Shown piece by piece: positions 22,979-31,554 of a stretch of DNA of 64,000 nt. This DNA is from CAWKGC01 sp963849005 (GTDB lineage Bacteria > Pseudomonadota > Gammaproteobacteria > Burkholderiales > Usitatibacteraceae): assembly GCA_963849005.1 (NCBI GenBank), contig CAWKGC010000023.1, forward strand, positions 186,001-250,000, written 5' to 3'. How positions within the stretch are numbered: the first letter of the stretch is position 1; each line of letters starts with the position of its first letter. Made by a program: the position numbers and the translations under genes. The notes beneath the pieces were generated by a model. It saw only the letters and a program-made list of their open reading frames with translations. It was not told the origin of the DNA and searched no databases.

Positions 22979-23945
22979 ATGAAAAGAGTCCTTGCCCTTG
23001 CCGCCGTCGCCCTCGCGCTTTCCCCCGTCGCCTCACGGGCGCAGGCGTTCCCCACCAAGCCGATCAAGATCATCGTGCCGTTCGTCGCAGGCGGTTCGTC
23101 CGACATCGTCGGCGCGCGCCATCGGCTCGAAGTTCCAGGAGATCCTCGGCCAGCCGGCGATCGTCGAGAACAAGCCGGGCGCGAACGGCGCGATCGCGGC
23201 CGAGTTCGTCGCCAAGGCCGAACCGGACGGCTACACCATCCTGGTCGGCTCGATCGGCGTCTTCTCGATCAACACCGCGCTCTTCAAGGACCTGCGCTAC
23301 AACCCGCTGCGCGACTTCGCGCCCATCACGCTGGCGGTCACCACGCCGAACATACTCGTGACGAAGCCCGACATGCCGGTCGCCACGATGAAGGAATTGG
23401 TCGAGTACGCGAAGAAGAACCCCGAGAAGCTGTCGTACTGCTCGAGCGGGACGGGCTCGTCGGACCACCTGACCGGCGAAGTCTTCAAGCAGGGCGCGGG
23501 AACCACCGCGGTGCACGTGCCCTACAAGGGCGGCGCGGCGTGCCAGACCGACCTCATGGGCGGACAGGTCGATTACTCCTTCCAGAACCTCGGCGCCGTC
23601 ACCGCCTACATCAAGGCGGGAAGGATGAAGGCGCTGGCGGTGACCGCCAATGCGCGCAACCCGCAACTGCCCAACGTGCCGTCCGCTCCCGAAGCGGGCT
23701 TCCCGGACCTGGTCGTCACGTCCTGGCAGGCGGTGGTGGCGCCGGCGAAGACGCCGCGCGATATCGTGATGAAGCTGAACGACGCCATCGTGCGCGCGCT
23801 GAAATCGCCCGACGTCCGCGAACGCCTGAACCAGATCGGCTTCGACGTGGTCGCGGGCACGCCCGAGGAATTCGGCCAGTTCATGAAGGCCGAGGTGGAT
23901 CGCTGGACGCTCGTGGTCGAGCGCGGCGGCATCAAGACCGAGTGA
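22979..23945 (+). CDS. Bug/TctC-family receptor (frameshifted)
   Basis: A signal peptide (MKRVLALAAVALALSPVASRAQA) is followed by FPTKPIKIIVPFVAGGSSDIV, AIVENKPGANGAIAAEFVAKA and HVPYKGGAACQTDLMGGQVDYSF, all standard TctC receptor elements, over about 321 residues. One inserted base near 23113 moves the frame. It is the first gene of a plus-strand run of receptor, dehydrogenase, TAXI receptor, hydrolase and receptor. Confidence 0.9.
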
Positions 23946-23952
23946 CCGCGCG

Positions 23953-25027
23953 ATGCCCCTGTTTCGCAAGGACGCGCTGGAAAAGGCCATCGAGGCGGTC
24001 GTTCGCGCGGGCGGGAGCGACGAGCGCGAGGCGCGATCGTCGCCAGAACCTCGTTGCGGCAAACCTGACCGGGCACGACTCGCATGGCGTGGGCATGATC
24101 CCGCGCTACATCGAATCGCTGTTCGAAGGCGGCCTCGTCGTCAACCAGCACCCGAAGATGGTGTTCGACGGCGGCGCGATGATCTCGCTCGACGGCCAGA
24201 AAGGCTATGGGCAAGTGATCGGCCTGGAGGCGATGGAGATCGCGATTGCGCGGGCGAAAGAGCACGGCCTGTGCGTGATGGGCCTCGCCTACGCGCACCA
24301 CCTCTGCCGCATCGGCCAGTGGGCGGAGCAGGCGGTCGCCGCAGGGCTCATCTCGCTGCATTTCGTGAACGTGATTTCCCGGTCCATCGTCGCGCCGCAT
24401 GGAGGAGCCGACGCGCGCTTCGGCACCAACCCGATGACGGTCGGCATCCCGATCCCGAACGAGCCGCCGTTCATCCTCGACATGGCGACCAGCGGTGTCG
24501 CGCAAGGCAAGATCCGCGTGGCGCACAACAAGGGCGAGAAGGTCTCGCCCGACTGGCTGCTCGACAACGCCGGCAATCCGACTTCCGACCCGAAGTTCGG
24601 CGTGATCGAGCCTTTCGGCGCGCTGCGCACCTTCGGCCTGCACAAGGGCTACGGGCTGGCGGTGGTTTGCGAACTCCTCGGCGGCGCGCTCACAGGTGGC
24701 GGCACCTGGCATTCCGACGACCGCTCGAAGAAGCGCATCTGGAACGGCATGCTCACGATCCTCATCGACCCGGCGCGCCTGGGCCATGGCGATGCGTTCG
24801 CCTCCGAGACGACGGCGTTCCTTGCGTCGCTTCGCAAATCCCCGGTCGCACCCGGCAACGACAAGGTCCGCATCGCCGGCGAGCCGGAGCGCGAGATGCG
24901 GGTGAAGCGCGAACGCGACGGCATTCCCGTCGACGCGAACACCTGGGAAGAAATCGTTGCGGCGGGCGCGAAGCTCAGGCTGCCGCGTGAGACCATTGAT
25001 CGGCTCGCATCCGGCAATTCTCCTTGA
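23953..25027 (+). CDS. Malate/L-lactate/ureidoglycolate-type dehydrogenase (Ldh2 family, frameshifted)
   Basis: An NAD(P)-dependent 2-hydroxyacid oxidoreductase of the Ldh2/YlbC family, about 358 residues. NLVAANLTGHDSHGVGMIPRYIESL carries the conserved GHDSHG, and FGTNPMTVGIPIPNEPPFILDMATS and GLHKGYGLAVVCELLGGAL follow. Two missing bases near 24037 and 24051 would restore EARIVARNLVAANL. It begins 7 bp after the upstream TctC gene, suggesting oxidation of an imported hydroxy acid. Confidence 0.88.
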
Positions 25028-25039
25028 AGGGACGCACGA

Positions 25040-25995
25040 ATGAACCGACGTCGGACGCTGCTCATCGCCGGCCTGCTGGCCATGCTTCCGCATAGCCTCG
25101 CAATGGCACAGGAAAAGACGAAGGTGATCCTCGGCACGGCCACGCCGGGAGGCGGGTTCCCGCTTTACGGGGCCGCCTTCGCCGAAACCGTCAACGAGAT
25201 GGATGCTTCGCTGCTGGTGGAGCCGCGCAATACGAAAGGCAGCACCGAGAACATTCCCCTGATCGAGGCGGCCAGCTCGACATCGCGCTGGTGACCGGGG
25301 AGCCGCTCTACGAAGCCGTCAACGGCATCGGGCGCCCGGCGGCGAACCTGAAGATCGTCGCGGCCATGTACTCCTCGCCGGGCATGTTCGTCGTCCGTGG
25401 CGACAGTCCTTATCGCAGCATCGCCGACCTGCTCGGCAAGCCGGTCGCCTTCGGCGCGAAGGGCTCGGGCCTCGTGATCCTCGCGCGCTATGTCCTCGAC
25501 GGCATGGGCTACGACATGGACAAGGATTTCCAGGCGATCCTGCTGGACAAGGCGGGCGATGGCCCGGCAATGGTCGAGGACGGTCGCGTGGCGGCGCTCT
25601 GGGGGGCGGGAATCGGCTGGCCGGGCTTCGCCGCCGTGGCGAAAGGCCCGGCGGGCGCGCGCTTCCTCGTGCCCGATGCCGCGCAAGCGAAGCGCATCCT
25701 CGAGAAGCATTCGCTGCTCAAGCCGATGACCGTCCCGGCCGGCAGCTATCCGGGACAGGATGCCCCGATCAATTCCGTCGGGTCGTGGGCATTCGTGATC
25801 GCCCGCCCGACGCTGCCCGACGATACTGCCTATCGGTTGGCGCGCGCGCTGCACAAGGGGGAGGCGGCGATCGCCAAGCGGTTGCCGCAGGCCAAGGAAA
25901 CGACGGCAGCGAATACGGTCGCCGCGGCGCCGCGCATCGACCTCATCCATCCCGGCGTGCAGCGCTACCTGCGCGAAGCGGGTGTCCTGCGTTGA
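25040..25995 (+). CDS. TAXI-family TRAP solute receptor (frameshifted)
   Basis: An N-terminal signal (MNRRRTLLIAGLLAMLPHSLAMAQ) is followed by VILGTATPGGGFPLYGAAFAETVN, the TAXI-type opening, then MYSSPGMFVVRGDSPYRSIADLLGKPVAFGAKGSG. A missing G near 25272 (GGG to GG) breaks LIEAGQLDIALVTGEPLYEAVNG. No TRAP permease gene is nearby, so the receptor may serve a permease elsewhere. About 318 residues. Confidence 0.85.
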
Positions 25996-26032
25996 TTCCG
26001 GCGACAACGCCAATTTCCAGCCAGGTGACTGC

Positions 26033-26845
26033 GTGACTGATTCGGTAAACGTGAATGGCGTCGAGACCGCCTATCGCTTCGACGGCCCGGCCGGGGGCCG
26101 TGTCGTGCTGCTCAGCAACAGCCTCATGTCGAACTACGAGATGTGGGACTGGACGGTTCCGGCGCTCTCGGACCGTTACCGCGTCCTGCGCTATGACACC
26201 CGCGGCCACGGCCGTTCCTCGACCACGCCGGGACCGTATTCGATCGCCATGCTCGGCGACGACGCGGCGGCGCTGCTCGACGCGCTCGGCATCCGCGCGG
26301 CGCACGTCGCCGGCCTGTCCATGGGCGGGATGATCGCCCAGCAGCTCGGCGCGCGCTATCCGGACAAGGTGCTGTCGCTCGCGCTGTGCGATACCGCGAG
26401 CGAGATGCCGCCGCGCAGCATGTGGGAAGAGCGCCTCGGGATCGCGCGCACGCAGGGCATCGCCGGATTGGCCGAGGGCACGATCAAGCGCTGGTTCACC
26501 GAGCCGTTCATCCGGCGCGCGCCGGGCGACATCGAGAAGGTGCGCAAGATGATCCTCGGCACCGGCGTCGAAGGCTACATGGCGTGCGCGAGCGCGGTGC
26601 GCGACATGGCGCAGACCACGATGCTGCTCGGGATCGCGAAGCCGACGCTGGTCATGACGGGGCGCCAGGATCCCGCCTGCACGGTCGCGCAGTCCATCGT
26701 CCTCAACCGCATGATCGACGGCTCGCAACTGGTGATCCTCGAGGATGCCGCCCACCTTTCCAACATCGAGCAGCCCGCGGCCTTCAATACCGCCCTGCGT
26801 TCGTTCATCGACCGAGTCGAGGACAGCCTGCCTTCGGGCGCCTGA
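26033..26845 (+). CDS. Alpha/beta hydrolase, 3-oxoadipate enol-lactonase-like
   Basis: An intact hydrolase of about 270 residues with RYDTRGHGRSS, the nucleophile elbow GLSMGGM, the acid in TGRQDPACTVAQ and the His in EDAAHLSNIEQP. Length and motifs match PcaD-like enol-lactonases, but other esterase roles are possible. The start is taken as GTG 26033 (after GGTGA); the open frame goes back to 25982. It sits between two solute receptors, consistent with catabolism of an imported acid. Confidence 0.82.
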   Translation: MTDSVNVNGVETAYRFDGPAGGRVVLLSNSLMSNYEMWDWTVPALSDRYRVLRYDTRGHGRSSTTPGPYSIAMLGDDAAALLDALGIRAAHVAGLSMGGMIAQQLGARYPDKVLSLALCDTASEMPPRSMWEERLGIARTQGIAGLAEGTIKRWFTEPFIRRAPGDIEKVRKMILGTGVEGYMACASAVRDMAQTTMLLGIAKPTLVMTGRQDPACTVAQSIVLNRMIDGSQLVILEDAAHLSNIEQPAAFNTALRSFIDRVEDSLPSGA

Positions 26846-26871
26846 TCCCGCTTTCACAACGAGGAAGAGCC

Positions 26872-27837
26872 GTGAACATACTGACCAAGCTGGCCACTGC
26901 CGCAACGATCGCCATGATGACGACGCTGGTTTCGGCGCAGGACTACCCGACCAAGCCGATCCGCATCATCGTCCCGCTCACGCCGGGCTCGGGCGCGGAC
27001 ATCGCCGGGCGCATCGTCGCCAAGCACCTGGGCGAGGTCTGGAAGCAGCCGGTGATCGTCGAGAACCGCCCCGGCGCGGGAGGGCAGATCGGCACGCAGG
27101 CGGTGGTCAAGGCGGAGCCCGACGGCTACACGCTGCTGGTGCAGTCCGCCTCCCACGCCGCCAACCCGGCCATCTACAAGACGCTGCCCTACGATCCGCT
27201 GAAGGACCTGGTGGACGTGGCGATCCTGGGCGTGACGCCGTACGTGATGGTGACCGCGAGGGAAGGCGACTACCGCACTCTCAAGGCGCTCATCGACGCA
27301 GCCAAGGCCAAGCCGGGCGCCATTCCCTTCGCCTCGGCAGGCGTAGGCAGCTCGACCCACCTTGCGGCCGAATACTTCGCCCAGGTCGCCGGGGTGAAGA
27401 TGCTGCACATCCCCTACAAGGGCTCGCCCGAGGCGATCCAGGACGCGATGACCGGGCGCTCGGCTTTCTACATGGCGCCGATCAACACCGTGGTGGGGCA
27501 GATGAAGGACGGCAAGCTCCTCGCGCTGGGCGTTTCCACCCGCCGCCGCGCCGAGGTGATGCCGGACGTGCCCACGCTCGCCGAGCAGGGACTGGCGGAT
27601 TTCGACATCTCGCTATGGTTCGGCATGTGGGCGCCTGCCGGCACGCCTGCCGCGATCGTGCAGAAGCTCAACGCGCAGGTCGGCGCCATCCTCGCGACGC
27701 CTGAGGTGCGCGAGCAGTTCGCCAAGCTGGGCATCACGCCGGCGCCGATGAAGCCCGACGAGTTCGCGCGCTTCGTGCGCGAGCAGATCGACACCTACCG
27801 CAAGATCGTCAAGGAAGCCGACATCCAGCCGCTCTAG
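26872..27837 (+). CDS. Bug/TctC-family receptor
   Basis: An intact receptor of 321 residues from a GTG start with GAGGAAG about 5 bp upstream. The signal peptide ends in VSAQ. DYPTKPIRIIVPLTPGSGADIAGRIVAK, VIVENRPGAGGQIGTQAVVKAEPDGYTLL and HIPYKGSPEAIQDAMTGR are typical TctC motifs. It ends the plus-strand catabolic run. Its stop codon overlaps that of the convergent LigI-like gene. Confidence 0.92.
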   Translation: MNILTKLATAATIAMMTTLVSAQDYPTKPIRIIVPLTPGSGADIAGRIVAKHLGEVWKQPVIVENRPGAGGQIGTQAVVKAEPDGYTLLVQSASHAANPAIYKTLPYDPLKDLVDVAILGVTPYVMVTAREGDYRTLKALIDAAKAKPGAIPFASAGVGSSTHLAAEYFAQVAGVKMLHIPYKGSPEAIQDAMTGRSAFYMAPINTVVGQMKDGKLLALGVSTRRRAEVMPDVPTLAEQGLADFDISLWFGMWAPAGTPAAIVQKLNAQVGAILATPEVREQFAKLGITPAPMKPDEFARFVREQIDTYRKIVKEADIQPL

Positions 27838-28719
27838 GGCGGCGGAAAACCGTAAAGGCGCGCCGGGTTGTCCACCAGCACCCGGCGGCGCTGGTCCTCG
27901 TCGGGAATCCAGTCGAGGAGCAGGTCGGCGAGGTCCCCGTCGTTGGGCATCGGGCCCTTCACCATGACGTGCGGCCAGTCGCTGCCCCACACCACGCGAT
28001 CGGGAGCGGCGCGCAGCAATGCGCGGGCGAAGGGCGTGACGTCCGCATGGGGCAGGGCGCCCGTGGAAATCCGGTAGGGCCCGGTGAGCTTCACCCAGCA
28101 CCGGCCATGCCGCATCAGGCGCAGCAGCGCCTGGAATCCCGGGTGCGTCGAGCCCGAAATCCGTGCGCATGTAACCGAGGTGGCCGAACACGACGTCGAC
28201 CGGGAAATCCGCGAGGTCGCGATCGAGGCCCGGGAATGCGTCGACGTGCGCCAGCAATTCCAGGTGCCACCCGAGCGGCGCGATGCGCCTTGCAAGAGTC
28301 CTGAGGCGTTCGAGCGGCAGCGCGCCCTTGCCTTCTTTCACGTCGACCACGTTGAAGCGCACGCCGCGAACGCCGTCCGCGTGCAGGGATTCGAGTTCCG
28401 CGTCACCGATCGACCAATCGACCACGGCCACCGCGCGAAACGCCGGGCCGGCCTCGCGCAGCGCCTGCAGCATCACCGTGTTGTCGGTGCCATAGACGCT
28501 GGGCTGCACCAGCACCGCCCGCTCCACGCCCAGCGTGGCGAGCATGGCGCGATAGTCCCCGGGAAGGCAGTCCGGCGGCGTATAGACCCGCTCCGGGGAA
28601 TACGCGTGGCGGGACGCCGGTCCGAGGATGTGCGCGTGGCAATCGCAGGCGAGCGGCGCGAACGCAAGCCGGGGCTTGCGCGGCGCGAAATCCGGGGGCG
28701 CGCAGGGCGGGGCGCCCAC
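27834..28719 (-). CDS. LigI-like amidohydrolase / 2-pyrone-4,6-dicarboxylate lactonase family (frameshifted)
   Basis: A TIM-barrel metal-dependent hydrolase of about 294 residues. CDCHAHILGP holds the N-terminal HxH-type site. HLELLAHVDAFPGL, VVFGHLGYM, WVKLTGPYRIS and RVVWGSDWPHVMVKG follow, as in PDC lactonases of aromatic ring-fission pathways. One extra G near 28140 breaks the frame. It starts 10 bp after the small cytochrome c gene on the same strand, so it may be the tail of that transcript. It could equally belong with the convergent receptor cluster. Confidence 0.83.
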
Positions 28720-28729
28720 CGGTTCCGTC

Positions 28730-29023
28730 CTACTTGCCGGTCAGGGCGTAGGTCACTGCCTGCTTGAGTTGGTCGTCGGTCGCGGTGGACTTCGGATGGC
28801 CCTTGCCTTCCTTCATCTTCGCGACGATCGCATCGACGGCGCCCTTGTTGTCCTTGTACTTGGCGGCGATGTCCTTCAGCGACGGGCCCATCTTCTTGGC
28901 GTCCGCCGCGTGGCAGGTATCGCACTTGCTGGCCTTGAAGACCTCTTCCCCGGTCGCGGCCTGGGTGGTTGCGGAAACAAGCAGGCCGCCCGAGGCAGCC
29001 AGAACGATCAGCATCGATTTCAT
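28730..29023 (-). CDS. Small class I c-type cytochrome
   Basis: A 97-residue protein with a signal peptide ending near TTQAA and one heme motif, CDTCH, in the order EEVFKASKCDTCHAADAKKMGPSL. A later Met in AKMKEGKGHP is the probable sixth ligand. This fits cytochrome c-551/c-552-like periplasmic electron carriers. The start ATG at 29023 follows AGGAGAAACC. It is the fourth gene of the multiheme cluster and a likely soluble partner. Confidence 0.9.
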   Translation of the reverse strand: MKSMLIVLAASGGLLVSATTQAATGEEVFKASKCDTCHAADAKKMGPSLKDIAAKYKDNKGAVDAIVAKMKEGKGHPKSTATDDQLKQAVTYALTGK

Positions 29024-29102
29024 GGTTTCTCCTGGTTGACGGCCTTGCCGGGAACCGTCCCCGGCACTGCCTGCTTCACTAACGCGCATGGGTAGCGCTT
29101 GG

Positions 29103-30560
29103 TTAACCCTTTTTCGCTTCCGGCTTGGTTGCTTCGGCCTTTTTCGGCTCTGCTTTCTTCGGCTCGGCTTTCTTCGGCTCGGCCTTCTTCGGCTCTTCCT
29201 TCTTCAGCGCGGCCGTTTTCGGCTCGACGTTGAGGTTCAATGCCGGCCAGGTGCGGCCGTGGCAAGCGGGGTTCGAGCAGAAGTTGCCGCCTTCCCTGCC
29301 GAAATCGAGCTTGCCGTGGCACATCTCGCAGCTCTGGTCGATCTTCATGCGGTGGTCGTGCATGAAATTGGGCTCGCTGTGGCTGTCCGGGGGCGAGAGC
29401 CCCGCCATGATCGTGGAAGTGACGCTGCCCTTGCCCTTTTCCTTGGTGACCTGCGGCAGCGCGTGGCAGAGCGTGCACTGCATGCGGATCGCCTCGCCCT
29501 TGTCGTTGAAGTGCTTGCCGTCGTGGCAGCGGAAGCAGCCCGGCGTGTCGCTGTGGCCGGTGTGGTTGGGGAAGGACTTCCACGTGATGCCCTTCTCGTC
29601 GAACGTGGCGTTGAGCAGGATTTCCTTCATCGCCGCGTTGAATTTCTGCTCCTTGGCCTTGTCCGCTTCCTTGGTACCGGCCTTGGCTGTCTGCTCGGCG
29701 ATCAGCTTGTTGATGGCCGCCTCGCGGTCCGACATCTTCCCGCTCAGGTCGCCGACGGCATTGATCAGGGCGATGGCGCGCGACTTGGTGCCCGGCAGGG
29801 TCCGGTCGATCTTGCCTGTGCCGATCGCCTCGTCGACCAGGAACTCGGGGTTCGGGAAGGGATGCCCGACGGCGTTGTGGCAGTCGTAGCACGCCATGCG
29901 CCGCGGCTCCGAGGCCGAGATCTGCTGGGCCGTGACCTTGGACGCGGCGTCGATGTAGGTGACCTTCGTGCCGTCGGGTTTCTTCACCTGCACCCACGGG
30001 ATCTCGCGGCGCTGCGGGTCGAGAGAAATGAACTCGACATCGTTCTGGATATGCCAGTGGATCCCTTTGGAGGTCCCTTCGCGCAATGCCCCGAAGGCGG
30101 TGTGCAGGACGAGCTTGGTCTTCGTTTCGCTGCTCGCGGCATCGGTGTCGTAGTGCACCTTGAGCGCGATGCTGTCGTGGTGCTCGACCGAAGGCCAGTG
30201 GCAGCTCTCGCATGCCTCGCGCGACGGGCGCAGCGTGCTGGAGTTCACCGGTCGTTCGTAGCCGGCGATCATGCCCCAGAGCTCCTTCATGTGCGTGGGC
30301 TTGAGCGCCATGAGGTGGAGCGTGGACGTGCGCCCCATGTGGCACTCGACGCAGTGCACGCGCGCGTGCGCGCCGACCTTGTGGCTGTTCGTTTCCTCCG
30401 GATGCACGGAGTGGCACATGTTGGCGCAGAAGGCGTCGCTGTTCGAATATTCCCAACCGGCGATGCCGACCACGGTCGCCACCGCGACGGCAACGCCCGC
30501 GACCAGCAGGGCGGTCACGGTGCCCACCATCAGCGTCTTCCTGCCCAAGCGGATCTGCAT
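29103..30560 (-). CDS. Membrane-anchored octaheme cytochrome c, NapC/NirT-like N-terminus
   Basis: A 485-residue protein with one N-terminal membrane helix (about residues 11-35) and eight heme-binding motifs. Six are CX2CH (residues 70, 117, 224, 342, 362, 411). One is CX3CH (CANMCH at 45) and one is CX4CH (CSNPACH at 428). The first resembles NapC/NirT-type quinol-oxidising cytochromes. The C-terminus is a Lys/Pro/Ala/Glu tail with repeated KKAEP units (about 453-475), probably an extended linker. It is encoded downstream of the cytochrome b and 11-heme genes, after a 13-bp hairpin. Confidence 0.9.
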   Translation of the reverse strand: MQIRLGRKTLMVGTVTALLVAGVAVAVATVVGIAGWEYSNSDAFCANMCHSVHPEETNSHKVGAHARVHCVECHMGRTSTLHLMALKPTHMKELWGMIAGYERPVNSSTLRPSREACESCHWPSVEHHDSIALKVHYDTDAASSETKTKLVLHTAFGALREGTSKGIHWHIQNDVEFISLDPQRREIPWVQVKKPDGTKVTYIDAASKVTAQQISASEPRRMACYDCHNAVGHPFPNPEFLVDEAIGTGKIDRTLPGTKSRAIALINAVGDLSGKMSDREAAINKLIAEQTAKAGTKEADKAKEQKFNAAMKEILLNATFDEKGITWKSFPNHTGHSDTPGCFRCHDGKHFNDKGEAIRMQCTLCHALPQVTKEKGKGSVTSTIMAGLSPPDSHSEPNFMHDHRMKIDQSCEMCHGKLDFGREGGNFCSNPACHGRTWPALNLNVEPKTAALKKEEPKKAEPKKAEPKKAEPKKAEATKPEAKKG

Positions 30561-30627
30561 TGTCGTTCCCTCTTCCTCGATGGTTGGTCCCGGCCCGCGG
30601 CGGCCCTCTCGGGCCTCGATCTACATG

Positions 30628-30658
30628 GTCGCGGGGCCGGTCATGCCGGCCCCGCGAC
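30628..30658 (-). other. Strong intercistronic hairpin between cytochrome b and octaheme genes
   Basis: Perfect 13-bp arms (30628-30640 and 30646-30658) enclose a 5-nt loop in the 121-bp gap between the cytochrome b stop and the octaheme start. There is no U-tract on the minus strand. A TATAAT on the minus strand at 30664-30669 lies just before it. The hairpin may be an mRNA-processing or stability element that sets subunit ratios, or follow an internal promoter. Confidence 0.6.
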
Positions 30659-30681
30659 GCTGATTATAACGCCCTGGCCCT

Positions 30682-31554
30682 TTACAGGATCACGCTGTAC
30701 ACGATCACCAATACCGTAATGGTGCCCAGCACCACGGCCGTCCCGCCGACGACGTAGCCGAACAGCGTCGCGCCCTGCGATGGTGGCGTCGTCTCGAGCG
30801 CCTGCAATCCGCCCTCGCGGACCAGCCGCTGGTATTCGTTGGTGCGCTCCTCCTTCATCTCGTGCTCGGGGATCCGCCCGGTGAAGATGACGAGGTCCAT
30901 CGGGAATTTCTCGGGGCGGATGTGGCCGTTGAAGAAGTGGATGGTGAAGATGAAGCCCACCGCGAGCAGCGCTTCCTCGCCGTGGATCACGGTGGCGACG
31001 TTGAAGACCCAGCCCGGCAGGACTTGCGCGAAGACGGTCGGGAACCACAGCATCAGGCCGGAGCCGCCGATGATGAACATGCCCCAGAACACCGCCCAGT
31101 AGTCGAACTTCTCCCAGTACGTGTAGCGGTCGAATTGCGGGCGGGGGCCCTTGCCGATGAACCACATGACGTGACGGTACATGTCGATGATGTCCTGCGG
31201 CTGCGGCGTCATCGACCTCGGCCCCCAGAGGGTGGGGAGCAGTCCTACCTTGCGCACGGCAGCGTAGAAGACGCGCACGACGTGCGAGACGAAGACGACG
31301 ATCATGATCCCGGCACAGATGCGGTGGATCAGGCTCGCCGACTCGAAGCCGCCGAAAAGGCGGGCGAGTCCCGCGGCCCAGGCGTGGTCGGAGAAGAGCG
31401 GCGGAAGTCCCGTGATCGCGCAGCCGATGAAGGTGATCATCAAAGCCGCATGCATGGCGCGATCGATGCGGTCGAAACGCAGGTAGTAGCGGCCCGGGGC
31501 CGCCTTCGCGGTCATGGGCGCCGTCCCTGCCGGAATCCTTGCCTGGCTGGCCAT
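30682..31554 (-). CDS. Cytochrome b subunit (formate dehydrogenase gamma/FdnI-like)
   Basis: A 290-residue membrane protein with four main helices and well-placed histidines: DRAMHAALMITFIGCAITGLPPLF, ASLIHRICAGIMIVVFVSHVVRVFY, and VIHGEEALLAVGFIFTIHFFNGHIRPEKFPMD. The last is the diheme b and quinone-site pattern of FdnI/HydC-like cytochromes. Its ATG overlaps the stop of the 11-heme gene (TGATG), so the two are translationally coupled and probably form one complex. A fifth helix ends the protein. Confidence 0.88.
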   Translation of the reverse strand: MASQARIPAGTAPMTAKAAPGRYYLRFDRIDRAMHAALMITFIGCAITGLPPLFSDHAWAAGLARLFGGFESASLIHRICAGIMIVVFVSHVVRVFYAAVRKVGLLPTLWGPRSMTPQPQDIIDMYRHVMWFIGKGPRPQFDRYTYWEKFDYWAVFWGMFIIGGSGLMLWFPTVFAQVLPGWVFNVATVIHGEEALLAVGFIFTIHFFNGHIRPEKFPMDLVIFTGRIPEHEMKEERTNEYQRLVREGGLQALETTPPSQGATLFGYVVGGTAVVLGTITVLVIVYSVIL

